Assembly: GCA_033964015.1 (NCBI GenBank)
Contig: CM066923.1
Coordinates: 25,928,168-25,992,167, forward strand
Reading direction: 5' to 3'
DNA length: 64,000 nucleotides
Source: Scolanthus callimorphus
Taxonomy: Eukaryota; Cnidaria; Anthozoa; Actiniaria; Edwardsiidae
The position numbers and the translations under genes were made by a program. This document shows positions 34,490 to 46,132 of this stretch, piece by piece. The first letter of the stretch is position 1. The number at the start of each line of letters is the position of its first letter. The notes under the pieces were generated by a model that made no database searches, was not told where the DNA came from, and was given only the letters and a program-made list of their open reading frames with translations.

Positions 34490-37031
34490 GTCCCACAAAG
34501 CCCTGATGACCCTAGCTGGAAAAGATGCTCCAAATGTCAAAACCGGTAGGTGTGTCATCTCACTACATTCAGTACTGAGGCTTCCAGCTCCTGCTCACCA
34601 GCAGTATCTCCTCAGCTCCCAAGGCAACAGCTCTAGTGCAACAGGGTGATGCCATTCACACTAATACCAGGTGTCTCACATGATTGATGTTGTCATGATG
34701 GTAGGTACAAATACATGTAGTACATGACTGATCACATTCAGATTAAGGTAGCATGCCAGCAAATCAAACTGCATATTTGTGGATGGGCAAAATTATTCAA
34801 AATACTTTTAAAACATTTAAGGCATCCTAATATGATCTAAGTCCTTGGCGGGCTCGGATGAGAAGCTCTGCTACTAAAATGAATCATTTGCGGTACTTTG
34901 CAATTTCTCACATACAAAAATATTGCACACTCTTTAGGCGTTAAACATAAAGAACAATTTTAAGATAAACTGTTTAGATTTACACCAATAGGATTATGGT
35001 AAAATCTAAATTTAGAAGAAAATAATAAAGATCAATAATGGTTAAATCTGCATTTAGAAGAAAAAATACTATAACGTATAATGTTGACCATCCAATGATT
35101 CTCGTGATTCCAGAAATTATCCATACAGTACACCACTCCCACGGAAGGGAATATTAAGATAGTAAGTATGACAACAACAGATGATGCCCCTATCTCTGTT
35201 TTTCCAGTGAAAAAATAGTGATTGTATGTGAAATAAAAGGAATGTCCAATCCCTCTCATGTGAAGGGTACTGGTATGTATTTTTTCTGGAAACACACTAA
35301 CTTTTTCTAAAAAGGCATGAGTTGATAATTATAATATTTTTTAATAGGATGAAAATTAATTTACACACTCAGAAGCAATTCAATTCTTAGAAAGAGTGTT
35401 AGAAAAGTAAGGATTCCTCTGCAAGGTCTGCCAAATGGAGATAATTGAGAATCACTTTTAAAAATGTCAAACCTCATAAACTCTCAAAAGTTAAACTACC
35501 AACTTCTCATAACATGATTTGATTATTAAAAGAATGATTCCCCTCACTTGATAAATGATTGGGCAGTTACAAAAAAAATCTGCACCCCCTTTGTTGGTGA
35601 CCTGAGTCACAGCTGACCACCTAACCCTAACCATATTCCGAGGGTGCCCATCATGGAAGCTCTATATTCATTTCACCCACACTGGAATTTCAGAGGGATC
35701 CTGAGCAACACAGGGAGGTTGGGATCTGCCCATTGACTAGATGAGCTGAGGTCACTAATTCTCATGTACATTGTAGCTGTCAACCCCAGAGCACATTAAT
35801 CATGAGATGAAGAAAATGCAACATATGTAAGGAGAAAATACAGTTAATGCTACCCTGCTGGCAAAGGTTTTTTTCTGTCAGTCTTTTATTAGCTAGCATT
35901 AAGTTCTTCGCGTGTCTAACTATGCGACATACCAGACACGCGAAGAACATAATGCTAGCTAATAAAAGATTGACAGAAAAAACCTCGCCAGCAGGGTAAG
36001 TTACGCATGAGAATGAAACCAAATTTGAACCTTGAGACACTAGGCGTAAAATCTTAAGACTCAATGTGAGAGAGTTGACAGCTATGCATTCTTAACACCT
36101 CACTTAAAATTAGCATAAAGTTGGCCCACAGTCTATTTAGCAAATAACTAACAATTTCAATTGATGTTATTCAAGGAGATGCATGAAAATTTTTCAAACA
36201 GTCACAAAAAAAGCCAAATAAAGCCAAATAAAATAACAAACTTAGTATAAACTCCAGAAACTTTTATAAATTGTGTATTAAAAAAAAAGCAACATTATAG
36301 TCTATAGTTCTGTAGGACATTTACTATTTATTTTTCTCTTGTTAAATGTTGCAAATAAACACTTCTCTAGAAATGTAATAAATAACACAATGCTAACCTC
36401 CCAAACACTCAAATTGCAGGAGGTTGGGTATTTTGAGCTCGCAAAATTAAATGTCTTAGTTAAGAAAATTTTACGGCACTACAATATCTACGCTTAAAAT
36501 GCTTGACATTTGGATTTAATGCAGTAAATCAAAAGCAGGACACAAGGCGGGAGTCTCCACATTAAATTTCTATCAACATATTTTACATAATGTACTTCTT
36601 AAAAAATAAAATAAATACAGTGTGCAGATTGGCTTTCATGAAAGCAGAGTCATATACATTCCAGCCCTAATTGTGGGGGAAGTTAGGATGTCTGTTTTAA
36701 AAGTTGAATAATTGGGTTAGGAAAATATGGAGTGATTTGTGCATGTTCCCTTAATAACAGAATGTTATCAGACGGTCTAAATAACATGTACTGCATGTAT
36801 TTGTATCTATCATCATGGCAACATCAATCATGTGAGGCCTGGTATGTGTGAAGGCCTGGTATGTGTGAAGGGTAAGTCCCTGTTGCACTAGAGTTGCAGC
36901 CTTGAGAGCTGAGGAGATACTGGTCTGATGAGCAGTTTGGAGCTTGGAGTCTCAGTACTGAGTGTAATGAGATGACACACCACTGTTGCTGACAGGGGCA
37001 TCAACAGCTGGGGTCCGAGGGCTTTGTGGGA
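34490..37031. repeat. Pair of about 250-bp inverted repeats bounding 2.5 kb
   Basis: 34490-34740 (GTCCCACAAAGCCC ... GTATCTCCTCAGCTC ... CTCTAGTGCAACAGGG ... CACATGATTGATGTTG) is repeated in reverse at 36775-37031. Outer ends are GTCCCACAAAGCCC and GGGCTTTGTGGGAC. Identity is high but the first 70 bp of the arms diverge. No transposase is seen between them. This could be a DNA element or an inverted duplication. Confidence 0.75.
35851..35998. mobile_element. Near-perfect hairpin MITE, arms about 66 bp
   Basis: TACCCTGCTGGCAAAGGTTT ... CTAGCATTAAGTTCTTCGCGTG pairs with CACGCGAAGAACATAATGCTAG ... CCTCGCCAGCAGGGTA around a loop of about 20 nt. Near-perfect arms suggest a recent insertion or gene conversion. 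Confidence 0.93.
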
Positions 37032-37191
37032 CTTTTTTTTATTCAGAAAAAAGGTACTTACATACCATATAAAGTTGGAATAAAACTAGTCACATGTACG
37101 CCCTTATTTTATTTCCACTTCTTATAAAGTCAATACAGTAACTCAGGATGATAATAATGACAGACAATAGCCTTAAGCTAAATCAATTAAA

Positions 37192-37538
37192 CTTCCCTGC
37201 TAGCTAGGTCTCTCTTCTCTGCATTTCGCTGGCTGAGGGTCGCTAGGAAGAGAGACCTCTGCCCTGGGTCAAAACTTTGCTTTGTTTGGCCGTCATCCAC
37301 AACCTTGGACGGTTTGTTGGCCGTTTCTTGAGCCCACTATGTGCACGCATATCTACAGACATTTTCCGTTTATATTATTTGAGTGGAAAATGTCTGTAGA
37401 TATACGTGCACATGTAGTGGGCTCAAGAAATGGCCAGCAAAAAAACAAAGTGAGCTTTGACCCAGGGCAGAGGTATCTTTTCCTAGCGACCCTCAGCCAG
37501 CGAAATGTAGAGAAAAGAGGCCTCTGCTAGCAGGGAAG
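37192..37538. mobile_element. Foldback MITE, arms about 165 bp (first of three in a row)
   Basis: CTTCCCTGCTAGC at the left and GCTAGCAGGGAAG at the right are exact mirrors. The arms continue through GGCTGAGGGTCGCTAGGAAG, CTGCCCTGGGTCAAA and TATCTACAGACATTTTCC with few mismatches. A diverged relative appears near 6000-6130. Frames across it are artefacts. Confidence 0.93.
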
Positions 37539-37550
37539 TCCTAAGGGACC

Positions 37551-37769
37551 TAGCCTGCTTGCAGGCGGTACTGGTGTTTTTTATCGCGGAAACCCGGTCC
37601 CTTCAATGATCGGGCGCCATTTTGGAATTTTGAGGCGCGCTGTCCCAGGGGCGAGCGCAAAAATCTCACCCCCGGGACCACGTGCCTCAAAATGCCAAAA
37701 TGGCGCCCGATCATCGAACAGACCGGTTTTCCGTGATAAAAACACCCAGTACCGCCTGCAAGCAGGCTA
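37551..37769. mobile_element. Foldback MITE, arms about 100 bp (second of three)
   Basis: TAGCCTGCTTGCAGGCGGTA and TACCGCCTGCAAGCAGGCTA are exact mirrors. The arms include CGATCATTGAAGG/TCGGGCGCCATTTTGG and complements. CG-rich compared with its surroundings. Confidence 0.93.
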
Positions 37770-37770
37770 T

Positions 37771-37948
37771 AAGGGATCGGTCATTATTTATCACACATGA
37801 TATAGAAGTTGCTGGTCGAGTCACTCCTTTAGAAAATTTCTTGTGGTCCCCCCTTCTTTCAGGGCATCAGGTTCCGAGAGATCCCCCCTTTTGCTTGCCC
37901 AAAAATGAAGTGATCTCCGCCCCCTGGCGATACAAATGACCGGTCCCT
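37771..37948. mobile_element. MITE, GATCGGTCATTATTTATC family (copy 3, third of three)
   Basis: Left AGGGATCGGTCATTATTTATC, right GATACAAATGACCGGTCCCT. It abuts the previous foldback with only TA-containing sequence between. Shares TTTCTTGTGGTCCCCCC with copy 1 at 12601-13088 (there in reverse). Confidence 0.88.
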
Positions 37949-38271
37949 ACCTAACATGTAGAAGCAATCCTTACTCTTACAGTTTTTTGCCTACCCTAAT
38001 CATCCACTTACATGTATTTAGTGAAAGAAAACAGAAAAATTCCTTAATGACGACATATTAAATGCAAATACACTTGTACACAATGATATCAATTCTAGAT
38101 AGCAATGCAATGTCTAAAAGAGGAATCGTTCTGTCACACTTTTGTGGCTTTCTTGTGATACATTAGTACATCATCAGTTAGGAATTTTGCTGTTGGTGCT
38201 CCACTCTGTGAGAGCTTCTTTTGACAAAAGACCAAATCAGCTACCGGCAACAGTTTTTACATCTTCTTGTC

Positions 38272-38400
38272 CCCCAATTCAGATCATGTGATGATTCCTT
38301 TGGGTAGTTACAATTGGTCAATATTTTCTTGCTGAACCAATTGCAGGAACTAACAAAAGTACCCACCAAAAGAAATCATAACATGATCTGAATTGGGCTG
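38272..38400. mobile_element. Small inverted-repeat element
   Basis: CCCCCAATTCAGATCATGTG at the left against AACATGATCTGAATTGGG at the right, with inner CCAATTG/CAATTGG pairing. No coding capacity. Confidence 0.75.
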
Positions 38401-38464
38401 TTTCCAAAAAATAGTTGTACCCCCCTAACGATATATCGTTTAAATAAAATAAACAAAAAATTGC

Positions 38465-38690
38465 TCTACCCGTGTGGAAATTCCAGTCCCCTGTACACCC
38501 CTGTGGAAATTTGAATTAACCCCCTCTGTGGAATTCCTCATTCTCTTGTTGGCCTGGGGAAATTACAGTTTGCAAATGAATACCGTGTGGAAATTCTGGG
38601 GTAAATTAATGGCCCTGTGGAATTCCAGAGTCAAAATCAACACACCCCTGTGGAAATTCCAGGGTCAGTGATCCCTCTAAAAATTCCAGG
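38465..38690. repeat. Degenerate repeats of CCTGTGGAAATTCCAG
   Basis: About seven spaced copies of TGTGGAA(A)TTCCAG-like words. Related to the tract at 26270-26470 and to fragments near 30720-30790 and 31930-32030. Confidence 0.7.
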
Positions 38691-39761
38691 TTCCTTGATA
38701 GGGGGTAACAGATATAAAATGGAACAGCCTTTGGGTGGCAGCAAGATGTAAACACTGTTAGCCAATTTGGTCTTCTGCACAAACTCAAGCATAAACATGG
38801 TGTGGATCCATTCTCTTACCCAGCGCTCCCTGGCTTGTTACCTCATGGGGGAAGCTCTGATGACAGCCACTGACACATGCACAAGATTTGACACAGAGCC
38901 GCTTGTGAAGGAACTTTATGTTTCCTTACAGTGTCTGTAAACAGAGCCTGTGTGAGTTGACGAGCAGGGGGGCTCTAGGTACAAGAATGATGGGGGTCAG
39001 ACTGAGCTCATTATTACCCCCAGAATTCCCCCTACAAATTTACCCTGGTAAAACTAGCCTGAGTTCCTGATTTCTACCACAAAAAATGCCTGGTAACAAT
39101 TGTTTTAACCCCAATCCACACCCCCAAAGTTGACCCCCATCATGTCTATGCCTCAGTAGCACTGCTGGTTGATGGGCAGCACTAACACTGCACGCAATAA
39201 ATCAAGAATTTCCTACTTGGAACAATTGTTGGAACACCCTGCCAATAAATTTGAATCTTTCTCATCTTGTATTCTTTTTAAATAAATGTACTTGGGGCAA
39301 AGTGATGTACAACTACACAATGTGGGGTTATTTATGTGGATACTCAGAAATACAGGACTTCCTAGAATATCAAAGATCTCACTAAATTCTACCAGTTTGA
39401 TTCAAGTCAGTGGCAGGGTATTCTACAATGAAAGTAGAAGTCAGTTGGCCAAACATTTGTAACTTTTACCAGTAGTACTTAGCTGTTTTTGCACTCTCTT
39501 ACTGGTACAATACATACATCTTCCTTGAAATGGAAATTCAGAACATAAAGCTCGAATTTTGCCCTATAGCTTACTGCCTGTATCTTTGTTTACAATTAGT
39601 GGTGTAATGTTTACTTATGAATGTTTAGAGGTCTGCCAGTTACCTTGTGTTCCAGTTTCCTGCTTTCATTGTTAGGACCTCTAGTCTATGGAATAAAAAA
39701 TAAAGCACAAAATGAACAAAATTGCGGGAACAAAGAAAATTTGATTGATAGTTTGTTAGTC
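38691..39761. other. Stretch without a confirmed gene
   Basis: Around 38728-38940 three frames on the two strands look coding-like and each has plausible splice signals, including a minus-strand segment flanked by TTTACAG and GAG-GTAACA (38846-38930). They contradict one another, so none is called. The rest shows nothing supportable. Confidence 0.35.
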
Positions 39762-40618
39762 TAGGTTAGTTCGTCTGGCTGTTTTGATTGATCGAGATGG
39801 TCACATGACATTTAAATTGTGCAATTCCAGAAAAAATCCATACCCCCACCACGTAGGGAATTTCTTTAGAGACCTCCCCCAACCCCTGGAATTTCCAATC
39901 AGGGGGTGACTTTTGACCCCCCTTACCCCCTGGAATTTCTGACTGTGGAAAAAAAGCCCCCACCCCCTCTGGAAATATACTTTGTTTCTAAAACTGGCTT
40001 CCACACAGTTTGAAGAAACGTGTTTGGATAACTTATTATTTTTTATTATTTTTAGTACCATCTGTCACTGTTCATACAGTTTCTGAGCATAACATGGTAA
40101 AACCAAGTCTGAAACCAAGTGTAGGCTTACAAAGAGCTTACAAAAAGAAAGGTTAAAGGAAAGGAAATCGATAAGAAAAGAAATTGGTGAAACAGTTCAC
40201 TGATACTTTAGCATCTTTTCTTGTTGATTAACGAAGGCCGGCACGAATTCAACCTGCGGTAAATTTCCTTTTTCGCGCACTAGTGGACAGACGTTTCTCT
40301 TGCTTTGTGGCCGTTCACAAAACAAGCGCTTGCTAGCATGGTAGACGTGCACATTAAATCATGTCGCAAAAATTCGTGTAAAGCAGTTGACTGTCAATTT
40401 TAATCACCATTGGAAAAACTGTTTACACAAGAACAATTTGGAACTACCATTTGAGTTTATGTTTTGACATCTCGTCGTCGCCGAAGGCACAAATTCAAAC
40501 CTATGATGTTTCTCTTTGCTTCTTAAATAACCTTCTTAATGCACATTGTGTATCAACAATGGAAAAAGTGTGTCATGTGATCATTTCGATCAATCAAAAT
40601 GGCCAGATGAGGGAACTG
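39762..40618. mobile_element. Element with about 38-bp inverted ends
   Basis: Left GTCTGGCTGTTTTGATTGAT then CGAGATGGTCACATGAC; right GTCATGTGATCATTTCG then ATCAATCAAAATGGCCAGAT. The interior includes CCCCTGGAATTTC repeats shared with 38465-38690. No transposase recognised. Confidence 0.75.
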
Positions 40619-40713
40619 AAACTGACAAATGATCGATAGAATTTTTGAGGGTGCCAACAGTTTAGTGACTTCAGTAGTACATATTATACCTTTTAAAGTT
40701 CCCATATTGTAAC

Positions 40714-42851
40714 TCAGAGTCGGACGGTGTAAGTTGCAGGGTGCAGGGTGGGTGTTGTGGCAAATCTGGCATTAATCTTCCTAACATACATTCTCACGCA
40801 GAGCTGAATGTACAAAGCAATTCTATGGGTCATTCCACGGTATTTTGAGCCTGAACATCATTTTTTAAAATTCATAAATATTAGGCTCTTTTCCAGAGAA
40901 ACTTACAGGACAATGTCTGAAGTTTATTTTATTACTATTTATTTTGCTCTAACTGGCGGCACTGGTGAATAATTAGCATCATTTATCCAAATTAGGTAAA
41001 ATGCTGTTGCGGAGTCTACATTTCAATTCTGCTTGTTGAAGAAAATAATAAAACATAACAGTTTTGAAACTTAGATAGACACAATCTACTAATGGTGCTC
41101 TCTCTAAAAAACACATAGCAGTCTAGGCTGTTTAGCTTGAGCTTGGGAGAATTTGCTGTCCAATGAAGAATTGTAGACTCCGCAACGATTTTGTACTTTT
41201 AGTTTTAATAAAGTTACAAAAATAAACATTTTTTTCTGAAAGTTTGTAAACTTCTAATTTATCACTGTTGTAAAATATATATGGAAGAAATTATTTAAAA
41301 TTTGTTTCCTTCGAGTAGTAACAAGCAATTAATTTTCGTTGCGGAGTCTACATTTTTGTTGCAGAATCTACAACTTCTTCTGGACTGCTAACTAGAAAAC
41401 TGTTGAATTTGTTAGTAGTAGTTGTATTATTGTTGTAATACATCAGTAACAACCAAAAATTAGTGTTGGAAAGGTTGCAAGACTATTAAATTAGTATATT
41501 TGCATTGCAGGATGCCAAGCTTGTTTATTTGTAGACTCCGCAACAGTGGACTCCGCAACAATTCCCAAATTTTAATTCTGATCACCAAATAGCTGGAAAT
41601 TTACTGGAAAGGGATGATATTGATTTATTTGGAATTTTCTATTTAATTGAAGTACACTGATAGGATTGTTTTGTATTTTTGCCTTAGTTTTTCCTCTTGT
41701 GCCCTATTGTAGACTCCGCAACGTAGACTCCGCAACAACACCAGCCTTTATAAAATAAATCGTTTCTCCAAAAAATAAAACAAAGCAAGAAACTCTCTGT
41801 GTTTAAAATAAACACAGATCATGCTTCTTCTTTTAAACAAAAGCCACTATTCAAACAGCTGAAAAATTCACAGAGATTTCTAGCTAAAGTTACTTGTTGG
41901 AAATCAAAGGTTCTTCTGAGTAGACTCCGCAACACCCAATAAACAATAAAATATCTCGGAACCCCTTTAACTAGAATGATGGTCAACTCTACTGTATAAA
42001 GCAATTATGCTCTTATACCCTAGACATGTAAAGTCACTTTGACTGAAGTTCTAGATTTGAAGTTATGATGCCTCAAATCTCTCTGAATGTAGACTCCGCA
42101 ACATACGGTTTTACTGTGGAATGACCCCTATCCGGGCTAGAGGGTGATAATGGCCTTGATAATGGCATCCTTTTGCGGCAGAAAACATTGACTAATATTT
42201 TGTTGATATCGTTTCTATTAACAAACATGCTGAAAGTAATATCTCCAGGCTTCAAAATACCTCACATCTTGTTTGCTTCATTACTGTGCAAGTACATTGC
42301 CGCCCGGCCCCCCGCTGTGGCTATGTTATTGTCTAAATAGCCTTTGACAATCACGTGGGATGTCAAATCCATCAAGTCTGGTGAACCATTCTGATCTTTG
42401 AGAGAAGAGGTGGGGGTTTGGAAGTTAAAAAAAAAATCCTGAAGGGCCATAAAAAATTCCTGCAGGGCTAATTTCGTTATATAGTTCTCTGTATTTCACG
42501 AAATACAAATCATACACCACCAGGAGAAATGGTCCACCCCTAAAGAGCTTGCTGCACAGATTTTTCTTGGGTGCAAATCAAAACAAACCGCCAAAACCAG
42601 ACATGAGACCACTTTGCTAGTAATTTGTCTGCAATTATAATTTTGTTTCCGGGCCCTAACTACCTAGAGTGGTGGTGGGAATTTTTAATTCTCTGGATGG
42701 TGCATGATATATTATTCGCAAAATTACAGATATTTTGCTCGGCCGTGGTAGATCCATGGAGGATATCAGGATTTTTTTTTCGGCTCGAAGAAATGAACCA
42801 GCTCGAACAATACCCACCCTTCACCCTGCAACTTACACCGTCCGACTCAGA
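40714..42851. repeat. 28-bp inverted repeat bounding the 14-mer element
   Basis: CGGACGGTGTAAGTTGCAGG with GTG (40714-40742) and its complement CACCCTGCAACTTACACCGT with CCGACTC (42822-42849) lie outside the element at 40827-42127. They suggest an older element into which the inner one inserted. Confidence 0.8.
40827..42127. mobile_element. 1.3-kb DNA element carrying eight exact copies of GTAGACTCCGCAAC
   Basis: Ends GGGTCATTCCACGGTA and TACTGTGGAATGACCC are inverted and flanked by CTAT on both sides (40823-40826, 42128-42131), a probable 4-bp target duplication. Exact copies of the 14-mer GTAGACTCCGCAAC lie at 41006 (minus), 41173, 41338 (minus), 41531, 41709, 41723, 41920 and 42089. Near copies are at 41358 and 41546. 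Two abut head to tail at 41709-41736. No transposase frame is present, so the element is non-autonomous. Such repeated internal words are typical of transposase-binding sites; this role is inferred. Confidence 0.88.
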
Positions 42852-42997
42852 ATGGATTTCACGACTCCGAAAGTGATTACACTAATTCTGAATACATCTT
42901 ACAGGATTGACTACAGAGTCATTTACATTGCTTTCAAATGGCTTGAAATGATTTGGAGTGGCTAATGTGATGGAGTAGTTAATTTGGAAGAAGAAGA
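42852..42997. other. Unassigned junction
   Basis: GATTTCACGACTCCGAAAGT resembles the GATTTCATATGACTGTGA hairpin family, in decayed form. No gene. Confidence 0.4.
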
Positions 42998-43695
42998 GTG
43001 AACCTCTCAAACGACTTACGCTGGAACTGTCATGTAGACGTAGTCTCCCTGAAGGCTACTCGCACTTTAAATCTTCTACGTAGAAACTTGCACAACTGTT
43101 CCAGCGAAGTCAAGGCGCGCACGTATGTTGCTATTGTAAAGCCAATGATAATTATTCTGCTAGCGTGTGGGACCCGCATACATGTAAGAACATTAACAAC
43201 TTGAAATGATCCAAAGGCGCGCAGCACGTTTTTTCTTTCAGAGACTACTCCAGACATAGCAGTGTCACCGAGATGCTGACCAAGTTGCAATGGAGGGAAC
43301 TCTCTAATGAAAGGAAATTGCTAGATTAGCTTTAATGTACAAGATTATAAATAATTTAGTTGCTATTAAGGCAGATGATTATGTTTCTTTTTCCACAACT
43401 AAACTAGGAGGAATCATGATCAAAAGCTAAATGTTCTGTCCCCCAGAACTGACACATACAAGTTTTCGTTCTTTCCACGTACCATTCCAGAGTGGAATAG
43501 TTTGCCAAGCTATACAGTCAATGCAAGAAGTGTTGCTTCCTTTAAGATATTAATTCCTTAATGTATTTACTTATTTCTTGTCATGTTATTTATTTATTTC
43601 CTTTATTGTGAATTTATATATACATTATTTATAATCTTGGTAACTAGCACTTAGCTTAACCGAGCAAATAAACTGAAACTGAAGAAGAAGAAGAA
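42998..43695 (+). pseudogene. Decayed LINE reverse-transcriptase 3' end (CR1/L2-like)
   Basis: Read across several frameshifts, the plus strand gives LRWNCHVDVVSLKATRTLNL, RRNLHNCSSEVKARTYVAIV, then IQRRAARFF and MLTKLQWRELSNERKL, LMYKIINNLV and FPRTIPEWNSLP. This order matches the region after the reverse-transcriptase core in animal LINEs. The frame breaks at about 43200 and again before 43330 and 43400. A GAAGAAGAAGAAC tail at 43682-43695 marks the 3' end. It is 5'-truncated and dead. Confidence 0.85.
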
Positions 43696-44051
43696 CTTAT
43701 AGTCGACTCATCGATAACGTCATCTATGCTTCAAAATGAATATCTCATGAAAGGAAGACTCTAATCGAGCATGCCAACCGTCAACCGTCAACCGTCAGCC
43801 TTTTCGATGTAAAAGTGAACTTATGTTTGGCGACGACAGATTAAAGCTCGCTTTACGTATCTAATAACGGGAACTATATCTTACCTGCTGAGTACTAGGC
43901 GTTCTGTGCCAGTAAATCAACGAGTTTCCTCTTTGTGTAGAGAAGTCGAGCCTCGTGGTTCAACAGTGGAAGGCGCCATTTTGAATATACCACAGGCATC
44001 CCAACACAAGAATTTGTCAACCTCGTTTCCAGGTCTTCTGGTATTTTCAAG
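43696..44051. other. Stretch without a recognised feature
   Basis: Possible upstream region of the candidate start at 44052. It contains GGCGCCATTTTGAA near 43970. No specific element is supported. Confidence 0.35.
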
Positions 44052-45858
44052 ATGGCGGGGATTCCAGCCGCTTCGCTGAGGAGGCTAGGGAAATGGCGGC
44101 TTCTTCCGAGTGCCCGTTTTTTCGATGCTTGGCGGTAACTTCAAATATAAAATTTACGAATTTACATATATCTTTAGTTATATTTGAATTTACCAAAAGC
44201 GACAAAACGCGTTCCAAGGTAATTTTGTGGTTCGACCAAATTAAGTAACAAGTTTTCCCTGAAGGACAACACTGTACTACTGGTGCACACTTGCGACATA
44301 AACGACATAAAGTTGAAGCCCACAAAAAATAAGACATAAGATTGCTTTGGTGAAGTATAATCTAATGATGATCCATGGAAAATATTGATTATTTCCAATG
44401 TTTTCATGCTTTTTTGGTTGCAACATAACGTCGTTATGTCGCGAGTGTGCACCGGGCTTTAGCAAAAAAAAACATGACATGACCGTGCAGGCGCCGCAGC
44501 TAGATTGAATTACTAAAGACAGTTGCTATGACAACTGTCACAGTCGTAGGTGACTTGTGAAAACATTAATGTTCTGCTAATCTGCGAAACGCAGAAATAA
44601 AATTCATTGAAAAGTCATTGTTTTTGCACCGACAAAATAATTTTTTAACATAGATCAAAAGCTCCTACATCATGAGCTTTTGCATAGACACACCACAGTA
44701 GCCTGCAGCATACCTTTTTTCGAGGCACTCGGTAAAAACTTCAAAATTTTATTTTTCTTACTGAAAGAACCAGTGGCTGATTTTCTAAGTCAAGAAATGG
44801 ATATACCATCGGCTACGCCTCTAGCATTTCTTACGCTACCGTCGTGCTCTCTCAACTATCCGCGTGCTTCCAGAACTGGATATACACACGCTTAGCATTA
44901 AAGTGGAGGAAATTCTTGCGAAGCCAAAATAGCGTGCGAACGTTATGAAAAACTATTCATCCATGCGATTTTACGACATCACTCAGAATTTCTGAGTTTT
45001 CCGCCAACCCCAAAACGACTCAGCATCTGTGAACTAGTTCTCTTGAAGCTTTTATCAACTAAATTTTCGTAAAGCCCGGTGCACACTAGCGACATAACGA
45101 CATAAGGACGTTATGTTGCAACGAAAAAAGCATGAGAAAATAACTGAAATCATGAATATTTTCAATGGATCACCGTTAGATTTCTTCACCAAAGCAATCT
45201 TATCAGTCTTATGTTATTTTTTGTGGACTTGAACGTTTGGAAACCACTGAATTTTGTTCGCGTGATATTTTTCTTATGTCGTTATGTCCGCAAGTGTGCA
45301 CCAGGCATAACCAAAAATACGAGGACCATACTTCCAGACTAGAGCTGAAGCGTCGTATGGCGACCGTACGGTTCTTACGCCCACGCCAGAGATTTCGACC
45401 CTGACAGTCGCTATCCACGGGTGCTAATTGCTCATAGCGACTCAGGGACTCGGTCCAGGGACCTAGGTGAGGGAACGTCCGGCCACCAGACCATTAAATT
45501 AGACGCCCCTTGTGATGAGTAGTGAACAACTAACGATACTAATACCACACCGAACATATTTATACTTTTTATTTTCAATAAAATCTGATGACGCCAAAGT
45601 TTGATGTCATATACATATTCACTAGCCAAGCAAAATATGACGTCATACCGTGACGTCATGTAGATAATCCGTTACCACAGCATCAAGTTCCAAGTTTTTA
45701 AAAGGAATGTTTTCTTGATCTTCCCAAGTTGACTTTGCAAGCAGTGTTCACTCACCATTTGAACAGAATAATGAATTCGCAAACACGGCGCCATTTTGGA
45801 CGCGCGAGGAAGGCGAAGGTAGTGTTTTGCGCGTCAGCAGTGACAGCGATCGTGGACG
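44052..45858 (+). CDS. Candidate gene start with mitochondrial-type leader (two exons, incomplete)
   Basis: The ATG at 44052 (AAGATGGCGG) opens 27 codons plus two bases, MAGIPAASLRRLGKWRLLPS then ARFFDAW, ending at the donor GGCG-GTAACT (44134). It is rich in Arg, Leu and Ala with no acidic residue before FFDAW, like a mitochondrial targeting peptide. A phase-compatible second exon could be 45767-45858 (after TTTGAACAG, before GTAGGT) reading RIMNSQTRRHFGRARKAK, VVFCASAVTAIVDG. No further exon was found before the GFM1 tail at 46133, and I recognise no family. Two MITEs lie in the putative intron. Treat as a hypothesis. Confidence 0.25.
44281..44456. mobile_element. MITE, GTGCACACTNGCGACATAA family (copy 2)
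   Basis: Left TGGTGCACACTTGCGACATA, right GTTATGTCGCGAGTGTGCAC then CGGG. The body shares AAGATTGCTTTGGTGAAGTA and GATCCATGGAAAATATTGAT with copy 1 (6686-6845). Confidence 0.88.
45074..45306. mobile_element. MITE, GTGCACACTNGCGACATAA family (copy 3)
   Basis: Left AAGCCCGGTGCACACTAGCG, right GTCCGCAAGTGTGCACCAGGC. The body runs in the opposite orientation to copy 2 (CACCAAAGCAATCTTAT). Confidence 0.88.
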
Positions 45859-46132
45859 GTAGGTACTTCATTATGATTCATCAAAGTGTACTCAGTATGA
45901 ATCTCTTTCAATGTCTTATAGAACGAGATATACAGAGAGGAGACATCATATATCATGTATATGAAGTATCTAGGTGACTAGGTCGTGAGAAATACACTAA
46001 CTGTGTGACTGTGATGTTCCATATTTGAGTATCTAGTCGTGGACCCCGCGTTTCCCGCGATTGGAACACCCTTCACCGCGTGTAAGTTGGCTATTCTCTC
46101 TGGCCCAATTGTGTAGTCCATTTGAATTGTTC

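Noticed and set aside
38728..38940. Coding-like segments on both strands
   Set aside because: Three mutually exclusive readings have similar quality, none is recognisable, and no partner exon was found.
41338..42102. Treating the 14-mers as a simple tandem repeat
   Set aside because: Spacing is irregular, orientation is mixed and the intervening sequences are unrelated, so a tandem array does not explain them.
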